DNA of 64,000 nucleotides from Bombardia bombarda (GCA_030512295.1 JAULSR010000003.1:2728001-2792000), one strand, 5' to 3'. Numbered from the stretch's first letter, positions 20,224 through 32,646 are shown. Translations and numbers: made by a program. Notes: a model not told the origin generated them from the letters alone.

Positions 20224-22695
20224 GTTGTAACACATTTGGATGAAATCAAGGTCATGGTATTTTGTTTGTGGGTGGGAGACGATGGGTGGAACATATCTGT
20301 CGTTACCTACCTACTTTAATCTTGGTGGTGCATTTTGTGGTGTGACTCATCGCCAAGGGGCCACAAAAAAGCCCTCACTCCATCCAAATTGGGTTCGGAA
20401 TAATAAGTGGGTCCAAATTTGGTTTGGGTTCGAATCATTGTGGGTGCCTCTGCTGGGATTGGCTGTGCATTGGCAGCTTGCGTGCAGGTCCTATCGATAT
20501 GGCTGATGCGTGTCTATGTAAATTATAGATAGCAGCAGTCTAGCAAATGAGGCAAATTACAAATATGCTGTCCCTAGTTTAACGAGTATTATCGCACTAT
20601 AACCCCCTATAAATATAGGGATTTTGAGCATTTAGAGCTTGCCTCTAGCCTTACAAAGGAGCACAAAAACTTCAGCGACAAACTTATAACTATGATAGCT
20701 TCCTACAAGTAACAGAGGGCCAAACTTGGAGATTTGTTCGAACTTAGAGGCTTGCAGGAAAATGAGATTCCCGCAAGTCATTCTTCAAATTCCTTTGAAT
20801 ACCGCGAAGCATACCTCAGAGATTCTGAGTAGAAGGCAGCGTAGGCAATCTGGGAACTTGGAGATGGGTTGGATGCAACAAGCTAAAGTTGCGGGTAAGT
20901 ACAGGTCTTGCAGTCCACATTCCTTTTGCTGGCAGCGAGCCGGTTTATTGATTGTCAGAATAGTTGGCACCTTAGTGAAGCTGGCTACTGCCAAGGCCTA
21001 TTCTGGGTGAAAGGTATCTTGCGCAACGTAGTACCAACAGTCTAGAATGCTCATACCCTCATCAACCCTCCTTTCTCAGTAGTTGCCTATTCATGTGCCA
21101 CGCGAGTTGGTCATCAGCTCTTGTGACAGCTTTGATGTTGCAGAGCATTAAACTGGGAGCCGCGGCAAGAAGGGGTAAGGAAAGGGCCATTGACACGGGC
21201 CGATACCCGAAGTTGCTATTATTGAGGTCAAGTACTGCAGGTTGACAACGTCCACCAATAGCATACGGTAGTTTGCATACTAACGCCCCCGCCCTACATG
21301 ATAGATAAAGTACTTGCGAATCGAATGAAGCAGGACAAGTGATATGTCCTCACATGCATGCAGCCCTGCCCGTCTCGCGGACACCCGATTGGATGGAAGG
21401 AGAAGGAGAAGGCATCAGACTCCTTGTCGAGTTGCCTTTTTCGTCTGAACTCTTGACGGGCGCTAGAGTTGAGCCGCTTGGCATTTCTTCAAATGATAGT
21501 GCATCGCCACATCTTTGCATATCGAAGTTGACTTCATTCGTTTGTCGATAATCCAGGATCCATGCTTTGTGATTGCATGCACTGATCCCGATGGACAGGG
21601 TGCTCTTGCCCCTATCCGTCTGGCTACACCAGACTTTGTCTTACACGGCCGTTCTGAAGCGACGCCCAAATGCTCGTTCTTTCCCCTGCGCGGAACGGAC
21701 CGCATCTCGTCCTATGTGGACACAGTAGTGGTAGCAGCATCAATTACAGCCAGGCAATGATATTTGACAGTGTCCATAACAATGATGCTAATGGCAGTGA
21801 TGTTATTGCGTTGTTGCCACATGCTCCACTTAACCGAGAAGGTGTGGCCCAGCCTCTGGACCATGACATGGGTTTCCAGCATGTATTCAACTTGGAGTGT
21901 GTTGCTAACCAACGGCCTATATACGCTTAACAATGGTAAAGAGCACGATGCAACACCATTACGCGGAGCTGCTAAGCGAGAAATTCACGCCATGGACAAG
22001 CATATCACGGTGCCAGCATCTCGACGAAATTCGTCTCTGCCCTGGAGTTGCTTCGAATATTTGTTGTGGCTTGAAGCGGGTGCCATGAAATATGGTCTAC
22101 GTCCTTTTCTAATAGGACAGCTTCGTGTGATCAGAGTGCCATCGGGTGTTGACAAAATAGACCCCAAATGATCATCCCCCCCCCCCCCCCCCCTCCCACC
22201 ATCCAGAACTAGATGGTTTCATGTATCTAAGGCGTGGTTCAGTTCATCATAGAGTCGTAGCTCGGAAATCTCTGGCCCCAGTGCCCGGAGACGCCGGGGC
22301 AGAATCCTTAGTGTCCACTGACTGTTGAATGACTAGCATTTATCAAGTCCCGTCACGGTTCGCAGTGATTTTCGGGACCCTAACAAGATAAGACGCATAC
22401 GCACCATATGTAATGCTGCGTTACTAAAACACACGTGGAAGAATAACGAGGTAAAGACAAAAGTGATGTTGGCACCTTGGTTTATGAGCTGACATAAACT
22501 TATGTTCAAAGTTTTCAGAGTGAGGACTTGCTGTAGGCGAGGCACCGTAGTATCACAAATATATAGAGGTTGGTGTTTCTCAACGTAAATTTCTTCGTCC
22601 TCGTATTCCCGATTTCATGTATCTAGTCTGCTTGATACTACCATCATTTTACTACCTCTGATTATTGTGTGCCAAACTCATACTCGCCTCTCGTC
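20224..22695. other. Gene-poor region of about 2.5 kb
   Basis: Only overlapping short open frames (for example 21764-22171 plus) without domains. Contains a run of 18 C at 22176-22193. The last 150 bases upstream of the receptor gene hold a TATA-like ATATATAG at about 22559 followed by a pyrimidine-rich leader. Confidence 0.5.
22176..22193. repeat. Poly-C homopolymer of 18 bases
   Basis: Uninterrupted C run in intergenic DNA, followed by CTCCCACC. It may be a genuine slippage-prone tract or an assembly artefact. Confidence 0.9.
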
Positions 22696-24280
22696 ATGAC
22701 CCCCGTCAACAGCCTCACATATCCAGCCCAGCGCAACTATGCAACTGTCATTACTTGCTTGGTCATTTCCTTCGTCGCCGTTCTTCTTAGGTTTTGGTGC
22801 AAGATTATTTCAAAAGTAGGCGTTCAATCTGATGACTGGTGGATGGTTTTGGCCTTTATGTCCTTTCTGGCCGGCAATATAGCCGTATTATGGGGTAAGT
22901 ATTTACATACCTCTGTTCTGAGATTATAGTAGCAGATAATGAGAAACTAACTGGGTATTTTTTACCTTTTGGTTCGAAATCAGGCATACTCAACGGAACC
23001 GGCGGCAGAGAAATTCCTGAGCTTCTTGTCGAGATGTTGAAATTCCCTGACACGCGTTTGGAGGCGCTACGGGGTGCCGAGAATCTTCTCGAGGTGGGTG
23101 TCTTTTTGCTTACTTTACCTCCGAGGACACTGATATAATATGGATTGCTAACAACAACGCTGTTTTCTGTGGTTATCAGTCAATCTGGGTTGGCTATCTC
23201 TTTGGAGTTGCCTGCCTTTACACAACCAAGGTGTCGGTTTGCCTCATGTACCGACGGATATTCTCTACCTACCAGTTCCATTTGCAAATTTTGGTCTTCC
23301 TAGTCTTTGCAACAGCATGGTACATTGCCACAACACTTCCCATGTTCTTCATCTGCGAATCTATCGATGGATTTTGGCATGAACTGAGGAACCCGCCCCC
23401 ACAATGCACCCCGGGATTCAAGTTCAACCTCTTCACCTCAGCTACAAGTATCGTTGAAGTCATAATGGACGCCGTTCTCCTGGTCCTGCCGATCCGCGCC
23501 ATGATACCGCTTCGCCTACATCCAAGGGCCAAGATAATTGTGTCAGGCATATTCCTCATCGGAGGTTTTGCAATCCTTACCAACATACTTCGCATATATT
23601 ATCAGTACCAGCCTGATGTACCCGTCCCCAACTTCAACACATTGATCTTTTGGCTCGAGGTCCACATCGCCACCACAATCCTCTGCGCGTGCCTTCCAGC
23701 ATATGGGCCCCTCCGGAGCCGATGCCCCCTCGCTATTACAGCTGGTAACTCGCTGGATAGATTTTGGGGCGGCAAATCCCTATTCTCGCCCCTCAAGCGG
23801 CCATCATCGCCCAGCTCGTACAGCCTGAACCGACCGTTGTCCAACCTCGGCATCGTGGGCATCCCGCCGAGATTTGAGCCAGGGTTGGGGGCAGCCACTC
23901 AGGCGGATCATCGGGTGAAACGCCAACCGCAGTACGGGGCATATTATCACGCCCATTGTTATGCGACAACACAGCCGTCCTCGGCCAATGGCAGCGGCAG
24001 GACGACAAAGGCACCGGATGGCGACATGATGGGCGAGGATCTCCACCTCAGCCGCAGCCACCAAGAAACACACCAAGAAACAGTTTTGGATGGGGCCAGA
24101 CACACTGTGGGCGATGCAACTTTGCAGGCTGAAACAAAAACAAGTGCGGCGGCACGCGACGGGATGCATAGCGGCCGCCCATATCCGCCACCGATGGGAA
24201 TATCCATGACCACGACCACTATGATCGAGGTGGAGGTTGTTGGAGAGCTGGAGGCTCCTCAGCGCGCTCATATGTTCTGA
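22696..24280 (+). CDS. Rhodopsin-domain (PTH11/SAT4-type) integral membrane receptor-like protein
   Basis: Seven-helix plasma-membrane protein of the fungal-specific rhodopsin-domain family; some members (PTH11) act in surface sensing. Model: exons 22696-22894, 22984-23093 and 23180-24280; 469 residues. The family start is visible: RNYATVITCLVISFVAVLLR (helix 1), then the charged DDWWMVLA entry to helix 2. The conserved loop SIWVGYLFG...KVSVCLMYRRIF leads into helix 3, then the Cys-containing loop (CESIDGFW, QCTPGFKF), LPIRAMIPLRLHPRAKI and the last helix ending CACLPAYGPLRS. The C-terminal 200 residues are a hydrophilic, Ser/Pro/His-rich cytosolic tail, typical of signalling members. No CFEM domain is present. 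Start ATG 22696 was preferred because no upstream in-frame ATG exists. Intron phases agree exactly. Confidence 0.92.
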
Positions 24281-25377
24281 TGCAACCACATGGTATGATT
24301 AGTTGTCGTTGCCGCAGCATCGCGTAGGGCTATGCGACTCGCTCGACGTCTGGTGACAAGGGCAGGTTCATGTTCGTCATCAGGTTTCTCTGTCTCCGAA
24401 ATTTCTGTGTCTATACTGTGTATGGTTGTCGTGACACAAAGCGGCGAAGCACGACCAATATGAATATGTACTATCGGCTCGTTGGCTATCTCATGTAGGC
24501 GCCCTGGTAATTCACGGTATTTGCACTTTCTGATCAAAGGATGCCCTGTATGTTACACAAGGAGCAACCGGTGCGCGGGCCGTGTTCGAATGGTCGTACA
24601 AAGAGGAATTTCTTTATCCGGGATGTGTCACATCCGTTCTATCGAGCCAATCAAGAACAAAGTGCACTTTTATCAACATCTAGATCCAAATCGATAAGAG
24701 AGACTTTCTCCCGTTCCCTGGAGCGCCTCTCCCTATGAGGCAAGATCTTGGCTACCATTCCGATCAACACGCAGGGTGATATTGTCTCTGCCCCATGCAC
24801 TGTGCCTCTTAGCAAGCGCTGTAGTCATTGCGCAATGTCCCGATGCTACTGTTGTCGACGTGTAAATGAGACAGGTCACCGTTCGGCACGGTGTCTGATG
24901 CCGGTGACTGACCAGAAGTCGGTGACCATTTTAATAGGTCCAAACACGAAGCGTCTGGGTGCTCCGAAATTGGCGACCTGGGCAGCCACATTATCCCTGT
25001 GTTTACGCCCATATCTATTTTGCACGCACACATATATATACTGTACGGGTGGCTGTCAATGAGGGCCAGATATAATGATCCAGTGAGAAGACAACACAGG
25101 GATGTGTCAGCTGGATCCAGTCGTGACAAAGGACCGCCATAAATGCAGGACCAGCCAACCTTGTTCCTTGATAATTAACAGACGGAGCATTGAACTGAAG
25201 ACTGCTGCCTGCTAAAGGAAAATCAAATCAAATCGCACAGTCCGTTAAAAGCAAGTTCACACTTCTGCTTCTTAGCACTGTCATTGAGCCCCCCTTTCTC
25301 AACCTGGAACTTCCAGTAACTGCACTGCTGTGCATGAGGCTCAGCCCAGCTATTACCTACTCCCAGGCTCTGCCATC
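24281..25377. other. Intergenic region between receptor and DHA2 transporter
   Basis: About 1.1 kb, with short unsupported open frames only. The final 100 bases are the pyrimidine-rich leader of the transporter. Confidence 0.55.
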
Positions 25378-27478
25378 ATGTCGGTGCAAACCCCAATGAC
25401 CGAGCTCAAGGAGGGTGAAGCAACTAGTACCGGCGATTCAGAGCTCGGTGCGCTTTCAGACGACCAGATCCCAGAGTTCAATTATGTTACAGGGTGGAGA
25501 GAGCATGCCATCCTAACTGGGCAAGTATTTCCACATGGCCTCGGTTATTACACTACCCATCTCTAATAGCAGTACTACTACAGAATTGTTCTTGGACTGT
25601 TGTTCATCCACCTCGAGGTTACCATTGTCGCTACATCTTTGGTCGCAATTACAGATGATCTGGGCGGTTTTGGCCAGAGCAGCTGGATATTCACGGCATA
25701 TCTCATCACATATATCAGTAAGACATGCCCAGTAGTATCAAGGCCTTCTCTTTCGCTATATTGTTTGGCTAACGCTCCGTAGCGGGGCTGATCATCTGGG
25801 CGAAGCTCAGCGACTTCATCGGGCGCAAGTCGGCAAGCGTCGCGTCGCTTGTACTTTTCACTGCCTTCTCCGGGGCCTGTGGAGGAGCGCAGACCATGAA
25901 CCAGCTGTATGTAATGCTCTTCTACCCATCCAACCCACCTTGACCATCGACGATTTGTCAATGTATTTTGTTTCTAACCCCTACCTTTGGCCAGAATCGT
26001 CTTCCGAGCGTTCCAAGGCGCTGGCGGCTCCGGGATATATGCCCTTTCCCTCCTGTTGCTCTATGAGCTCGGCCCCAAGAGAAAGATTCCGATATATACA
26101 GCTATCACGACCGTGGCGATCACGCTCGCATTGGCGATAGGCCCCATTATAGGCGGCGTCATTGCTGATAGAGCGTCTTGGAGATGGGTGTTTCTGCTAA
26201 AGTGAGTTTGGTTCTATATCGCGGCAGTCTTTGGGTCCCTCTCTGACAAACAACCTTTCTCTGAGTAGCGTACCTGCCGGCGCCGTGACCGGAATCGTCA
26301 TCATCCTGGCCGTTCCACGAGACTTTCCCCACCAGGGTCAGGCACATGCAGTTCCGGGCCCGGGTTCATCTGTTCTCAGAGCTGTGGATTTCACCGGGGC
26401 TCTTCTGATGCTCGTGGCAATAGCTCTTCTTATTACTGGGCTCGAGGAAGCTTCGACTCTGTTGTCATGGGTGGAGAAAACCGTCCTCGCGCCCATCTGC
26501 GTCGCTGCCGTCGTATGGGTAGCCTTCTTCTTACACCAACGATGGACTACCAGACGCCAGGATAGCGGTGTCAGTCTATCAGAGCCCGTGTTTCCGTGGC
26601 GCTTCTGCGAAAACCGAATAATCCTAGGGCTCATCATGTAAGCTCTTCATATCTTTTCTATCTACTTCCGCTGTTAAGACACTCAGCTAACCTATCTCCC
26701 TTACAGCTCCTCTTTCATGACTGGCGCCGTCAGCAACACATGCATTTTCCTACTCCCAATCAGGCACCAAACTGCGGCTGGTCTGAGTGCGATCGATGCT
26801 GGCATACGTCTGATTCCCCTGACCGCCGGCGGGCCGATCGGTGCCGTCCTCGGCTCAGTTCTTTCTAGAAACAAACGGGTACCGCCGCTGTACTTCGCCT
26901 TCCTCGGACAAATCATGATGATTATGGGAACTGTCTTTCTTTCACGGCAGGACACTACCGGCACAGGGTCTGGACCGTCAGATAACCAAACCAACTGGAG
27001 TGGAATATACGGGCTGGAACTGATTGTGGGGCTGGGCTACGGCTTCGCTATAGCAACATCAACGGTGCTGACGCCGTACTTGGTGGAGAAGAGGGATCTT
27101 GGTACGTGATACAGCACTCTCTGCCCTTGACTCTTGTGCCCAGCTGCTTACCTTGTCTTCTCCTTCTCAGCTGTCGGTACCGCGGCCCCGGTCCAGTTCC
27201 GCTTCCTTGGCAGCGCCATCGTCATTGCCATCACCACTGCAGCGGGCAACAGCAAAATCAGGGACCAGCTTTTGGGCACGTTAACGCTGGGCCAAATTCA
27301 AGCAATCTTTCGGTCCAGCAAAGAGATCAACGGCCTGCCCGCCGACGTACAGCAAGTTGTAAGGTACTACTTTGCCGAAGCGTTCGGTTTGCAGATGGAG
27401 ATTACGCTAGGATTTGCCGTCGCTGGTGTGTTTGCTAGTCTTATGATGTGGCAGAGGGTGCAGGCCAGAGTGGAGTAG
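25378..27478 (+). CDS. MFS transporter, DHA2 type (14 helices), seven exons with a GC-AG first intron
   Basis: Plasma-membrane or vacuolar drug/toxin:proton antiporter-like protein. Model: exons 25378-25520, 25584-25717, 25783-25906, 25995-26201, 26269-26637, 26707-27101 and 27171-27478; total 1680 nt, 559 residues, all phases consistent. The first intron (25521-25583) begins GCAAGT rather than GT; using it gives TG-IVLGLLFIHLEVTIVATSL, the normal helix 1. Motifs are SSWIFTAYLITY (helix 2 region), WAKLSDFIGRKSA (motif A), RAFQGAGGSGIYAL (motif B) and IGPIIGGVIADRASWRWVF (motif C, antiporter signature). DHA2 members often export toxins or secondary metabolites, but no biosynthetic genes lie next to it. 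The N-terminus of 45 residues is acidic and cytosolic. Confidence 0.93.
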
Positions 27479-28771
27479 ATGGATTAATATCGATTCTGTT
27501 TGTTCGCCGATGGACAATGTGCTCAGTTGTAGTATCAATTTTGAAATAGGGGATGAAAGTATGTGATTAGGTGCCTGCCGAGCCGGAAAAAGGGGGTTTG
27601 GCAAAATGCTGTCTTCTAGCTGGATGTCAGTATTATTATACAAGACTGAAGACAGCCGAATCTGTATACTGTAGGATTTATTTCATAATAACTAGTGCAT
27701 TGTCACGGGCACAAGCAGCGACCATCTTGCCGTAACACCCAAAAAGGGGGAACGTTGTTCGACTTGCCATTGTCGAACCGTGTACAGTGCTATGAAGGGT
27801 GCCACGGTGTACAAGGATATCTGCAGGCCTTGTACCACCCCGTGCCGTGGGAGTCTGGTGACCAGCCAGCCCGTGACATGCATTTTGTTGCTGATGCGTA
27901 CATTATTTCTAACAAGCCAGTCAATCTGAATAGTAGAGAAATAGTGACCTTCTATATATTGGACGTTGTAAGCAGTAAGATCAAAACGTATTAGTGTACG
28001 TAGTTACTAGGGCCGTTTGGTGTACGAAATGCTGATGAATGATGCTGGTTGCCTACCTACCTTCCAGAATAGGTTATCTGATTAACGCTGATGACCGCCT
28101 GTTTCCTTGGTAGTAATCGCCCGGCCACCTTACTCCCTGCCTAGGTAGCCAGTAGGGCAGGTGCATCAGAGGGACCCAGATTCTGACCTGGCCGGCCTGC
28201 AGCCGGCTAGGCCAGTACGGGTGACCAGGTCTGCTCAAAAGGTCGTGGCGTCGAATGGTTAGTATAAAAAGCGACTAGTGCAGTCGGCTTCAATGAAAGG
28301 GGCAAGGCATACTATAAATCCGATCATAGGGTTACATATTCTGATCCATATATACTATATATAAATACCTCATCTAGTAGATGTAGATATGAGTCAGTCA
28401 TCTTCAATGGCTTCATATGTTACACTGGGTTCAAACTGGGTGGCTGCATTGCTCTATTTGGCCAGTATTTTGCAGCTCTATAAGCATTTTGTCAACCCCC
28501 TTTTCCCGGCTGGGCAGTGTTGAAAAGGAGGTCGCACGAGAAGGGCTTAGATTTGTCCTTGTAGAGCCTTGGCTAAAATAACCACACAAGTATTGGTGAG
28601 GGGATAAGGAAGTTGTGTGTTTTACCCCTTTTCAGGTACACGATGATCAAGCGCCTCTACTTCTTGTCTTGTGCCGTCTCTCTGACTTGTTGCCATTCAT
28701 TCTCACTACCATCGCTGTCCATTCGTGAGGCTGTGACAGACACTCCCTTCACCAGAGTCCGAGTCTCGCAC
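27479..28771. other. Gene-poor intergenic region of about 1.3 kb
   Basis: AT-rich in part (for example 28320-28400 with ATATATAAATA). No coding region, RNA gene or repeat recognised. Confidence 0.5.
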
Positions 28772-29615
28772 TCAGTCTCGGTGCAATAGCATCCATCCCG
28801 CCACCCCAACTGCAAGTCCCAATATGAACGGTCCAAACATCTTCACCGTCCCCATGTGGAACTTGCCCAACCTCTGCTTCACCTCTTCCTGGTGCGCCTC
28901 CTTCTCGTTTGCCATCGGAAACTCCACGCCCTCGGGGACCGGCACACCAAGAAAGGCACACAGGGGCTCCCACCCATCTCCCAAATTATATTCCAGCCTC
29001 CGGTCCTCAGGTACGATCCTCCTGATCTTGTCGAAATAAGCATCATATTTCGCTCTCGCATTCCGGGCAATTTCCTCTCTGTTCCTCGCTCCGAAGAACC
29101 CAAAATGCACCTTGCGCATAGCCTGTACCGCCCGAATGCCCATCACCCTCCACACAATAAAGCCATTGATGGTCGCCATTGGCTCAGTCATGACCCTGTC
29201 AAGAATCTCCGTCTTGAAGCTCGGCCACCACTTGTCAAAGTCTCGCTGCACAACCACGACTTTGGCGTCTGGGTAGGCTTTGATCAACTCGATGGCGAAG
29301 GGCGATGCCAGGTCAGTGACGATGTCGAACTTCTTTCCCCAGACCTCGTCCCAGTCGGCGCGTTGGAAGGGTGGGTGAGGGAGGACCGGGTGTCACAGAT
29401 GGGACCGAGGGCCAGGTCGCTTCGGCGGCGCGCTCGATGCCGGTCCAGGGCGAGTCCATTACGTCTTCTAGGAGGCCGTGGTGGGTTTTGAAGCCAAGGA
29501 CGTTGTAGGTTAGCGCCATAGATTTAGTGCCCATGCGGAAGAGGGAAGCGTTGATTACTTTGATGCCGCCGCCGCCGCCGCCGCCGTTGGCGTTGTCAGT
29601 TTTGGGGGATGCCAT
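28772..29615 (-). CDS. Sulfotransferase-family P-loop protein with C-terminal membrane anchor, frameshifted
   Basis: Resembles the fungal single-exon family annotated as Sulfotransfer_4 / P-loop NTPase-like. The 5' frame starts at ATG 29615 and reads a poly-Gly run, then INASLFRMGTKSMALTYNVL (the phosphosulfate-binding-loop position, in degenerate form), then DSPWTGIERAAEATWP. The rest of the protein is in another frame: RADWDEVWGKKFD, TDLASPFAIELIKAYPDAK, VVVVQRDFDKWWPS, and later EYNLGDGWEPLCAFLG. The frames meet near 29366-29400 without usable splice sites, so a 1-base gain or 2-base loss is likely. The last 20 residues form a hydrophobic tail anchor followed by HRD. Substrate unknown; members of this family are widespread in ascomycetes. 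Either an assembly error or a recent pseudogene. Confidence 0.75.
29562..29587. repeat. CCG trinucleotide repeat (poly-Gly)
   Basis: Run of CCG units encoding the poly-Gly stretch near the sulfotransferase-like protein's N-terminus on the minus strand. Confidence 0.85.
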
Positions 29616-30154
29616 TTTTGCTGTGGTGAAGGTGCGGGTGAGGTAATGGACAAAGATGCAAAAGCGGTCAAGGGAGCAAATTGTTTTGGTTTTAAAGGCC
29701 GTGCTAAATGGCCACGGTGAGCAAGCAACCACCAACGTCTTTCTTTGTTTAGCACTGCTACACAAAACGGTTAGACTACTTACCTAAGGTACCTAGCTTA
29801 CACACCGCGGGACGGGCGATGCAACGTGAAACGACGACTCCCGTCGTTATTACACAGTAAAAGCGCCGCTGATAGTATGCCCTCTCGTTGCACAGGGTGG
29901 CGCACTTTCCCATCCCGCCAGGGATTTAGGGTTAATTTTCCGCCCGCACACAGCCGCCTCGACACGAATACCTCAGTACATTCCACTTGGATTCTTCCAG
30001 TTAGGTACTCTTGCAAACCAAATTATCTCAACCATCTTCCCTCTCCACATCCACATCCACACCAGCCAACAACAACGAACACGGCTCACTCGAAAGTGAT
30101 GGACATTCTTTTGGGTTCCTTTGCATTGCGACGATGACCCTTGGCCCCCGCAAC
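29616..30154. other. Intergenic region
   Basis: Upstream flank of the sulfotransferase-like gene and 3' flank of the short receptor gene. No feature supported. Confidence 0.5.
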
Positions 30155-31087
30155 TCACACGGCATGCGCAGCATCAGCTGTCGTCTTCACCTCACCAATC
30201 TCGACATGGCTATGCCCATCGATAGTGTGCTCCGAGCTGGTGCCCAATGCATCCTTGGAACCCACCGATGGCTGGGATGTCTTGGACCGTGACCTCATCG
30301 CCGTCAATATCGAGTGCAGCCTCGAGTACAAAGACAGCTCCATGACGTGCTTTGTCCAGAAGGCGCGGAGCGCTGGCCCACAACCAACCATGATGGCGAT
30401 GGAAGATTCTATGATTCTGCAGCACAGTCAGTAAGTGAACTCTAGATGCATTAGAGTTTGCAGCACCCCAAGTCGCCATACCGACGTACGGGACGAAAGG
30501 AACGACGAGGAGGATCCAGGAGACGACTTTCACAACTTTGTGCACACCAAATACGCGCAGGTAGAGGATCAAGATGGGGACTTTGGAGAAGTGCACCGGG
30601 AGAAAAGCAAAGAAGCTTATTGTTGAGATTACCTTCAAGGCGAAATGTTTTAGCTGGCTGGCTTGTGGTAAGGAGATGGGAAGCAAAACGGCTTACTCTG
30701 CCCAAAGTTGTGATTGAGACAGTTGGATCATTGACTACTGATTCCATGGTTAGCTCTGGGTCAAAGCATAAGCTGTCGGCTTGGTTACAGCTCACTGGCT
30801 CTCAGCTGGTAGTATAGTCCGCCTGCAGTGGCGAGGAGGATGACCGCGAAGGCAGCAAAGTCTGTGAGATCGATGTCAGTACTACTGATCTCTAAGTCTC
30901 CCGTCATCTTTTTGGTCAACTCACAGTCGTCGAGAAAATGCCGTTTCCTCAGATATATGTTGGACCAGAGGCGAACAATGACCATCAACCCGGGTGTGGC
31001 AACGATAATAACGACGGCCGCAAGAAATGCTTCCGACGACACATAGGTCGTCAGCACATCCTCTCGGGGAGTATCGGCTGCGGCCAT
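30155..31087 (-). CDS. Shortened rhodopsin-domain membrane protein lacking helices 5-6
   Basis: Model: exons 30925-31087, 30796-30861, 30697-30755, 30490-30653 and 30155-30416; 714 nt, 237 residues, all phases consistent. Helix 1 is AFLAAVVIIVATPGLMVIVR and the usual hydrophilic DDYFAAFAVILL leads into helix 2. Helix 3 contains FSKVPILILYLRVFG (compare KxSILxLYxRxF in the family), helix 4 follows VVKVVSWILL, and the last helix is IESSIAIMVGCGPALRAFW, with a hydrophilic tail. The segment that normally holds the Cys-containing loop and helices 5 and 6 (about 100 residues) is absent; the intron at that point is only 73 nt. The first intron (30862-30924) is 63 nt, stop-free and in frame. It may be a decaying paralogue of the receptor at 22.7 kb or a genuinely short form. 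Introns of 40 and 43 nt are unusually small. Confidence 0.65.
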
Positions 31088-32498
31088 GGTGGAGATGATA
31101 GTGCAGGCTTCAAGGTCAAGTCTTAGTGAAAGCAGAACGCTCAATCATGAACTGCGCCTAGGAGCGAATCTCTGAATTGGCCTGCGGATCAAATTCAGTT
31201 CCCTTGCGGCCAGGAGGTCGAGGTCAAGTTGAAGGGGGGAGTGCCTTGAAGTAGGTCTGACAGTAAGACGACTATTCTGACTTGCTCTACTACGATAGGT
31301 CGTCCCTCCAGCATTGCCGTATTGAGAGACGGCATAATGTTCATTTTTCATTAATCTGTAAGTTTCGCGACACGCCCTTTGGGTACGTTTGGTGAAAGGT
31401 GTCACCAGACTTCCTGAGCATGATTGCAGTTGGTTTCCGACTTCAAGTTACACAACATGTTATATCAAATCACATTGGCTGATGAGACAGCAATTCGCAC
31501 TTGAGTGGCCGCGAGTGCTTCGATGTGACTATGGTCGGCGCGTTTTGAAGCCCATCCCGCATTTATATGCAGCTCTACGGCGTGCAACTGTTGATTGCCG
31601 ATCTTTTCTGAAGACGAGAAGGCGCTATGCTTCTCGGCATCAACACATGCCGTTCTTGGCATCTAGCAGAATGTGAGAACGCCTCGTATATATCATGGTA
31701 AAATGTGTATCAAAAAGCTTGATTGGTTGACTTCAGGGTCCTACGACAGAGAAGGGATACGATGTCTATATACAACTTTATGCCCGCGGTGTCCTAAACA
31801 CAGTGTAACTGCACATCCTATACACTTCCAACACAAACCTCTAGCTCCTAGACCCCAACTATTTCAGCTAATCAATATAAATAGTACTCTACCGGCAGAT
31901 ACAATGCAGCTTCGATCGCACAGTCTTTACTTTGCGGCACATAGCAAAGCAAATCAGAACCAAGCATCTACCCAACTCCTGGCCTGGCTCCGATAACTGT
32001 CACTCACTACAAGTAATACGAAGATGTTGGTGTAGTCTACTTTTCGTCTTGTAGGTTGGCCGTGTGACAAAATGTTGAGTGGGAGGACAAGCCCCCTTCA
32101 ACATTGGGACTTTCCGTTCAGTGAGCATGAAATCGTTGCCACAATCAGTATTGTACTGATCTTACTTCATTATATCGAGACTCTACGCCACGCATATACT
32201 TGAGAGTACCAATAAGAACCCAGCGTCAAGCTCGGTCTTATCAAGCTACTGATGCGAGGGAACAAGTCAATTGAGACGGCAGAAGTCATGGCTGATGTTG
32301 ATCTTGTCCTATCAATGAACGGCTCGAAGGTCTTGAAGGTTGTCAAGTATTTAAACATATATGTTGTCATTGCTCCATCAAATTACACATTTCCAAGACA
32401 TCAACGAGCTAATGGCCATTTGGTTTGGCTCAGTGCACATTCTCACGACCGTAAGCTTTCCCATCTTCTCTTCCTGTTCTACCACACGCTATGCGTCG
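31088..32498. other. Gene-poor region of about 1.4 kb
   Basis: AT-richer than its neighbours. Contains only short open frames. A P450 tail relic begins at its right edge. Confidence 0.5.
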
Positions 32499-32646
32499 GC
32501 ATTCATGAAGGTGGTGGTGGCGCAGATGGGTGATGGGCTATGAGTTTGAGCTGGTGGAGCCGGAGCAGAAGCGCTGGATTACCTGGCGCGCAGCCATGTT
32601 GCCTCTGGAGAAGACACTCGTGGCGTTTCGGCCGCGTCAACTTTAG
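32499..32646 (+). pseudogene. Cytochrome P450 C-terminal tail relic
   Basis: Reads AFMKVVVAQM in one frame and then, after a one-base shift at about 32530, GYEFELVEP, RWITWRAAMLPLEK and FRPR followed by a stop at 32644-32646. This matches the final beta-sheet region of fungal P450s (typically YxFELVxPxxxWxTWR...). The heme-binding Cys loop and everything upstream are not recognisable, so this is a fossil fragment. It lies just ahead of DPH2. Confidence 0.65.
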
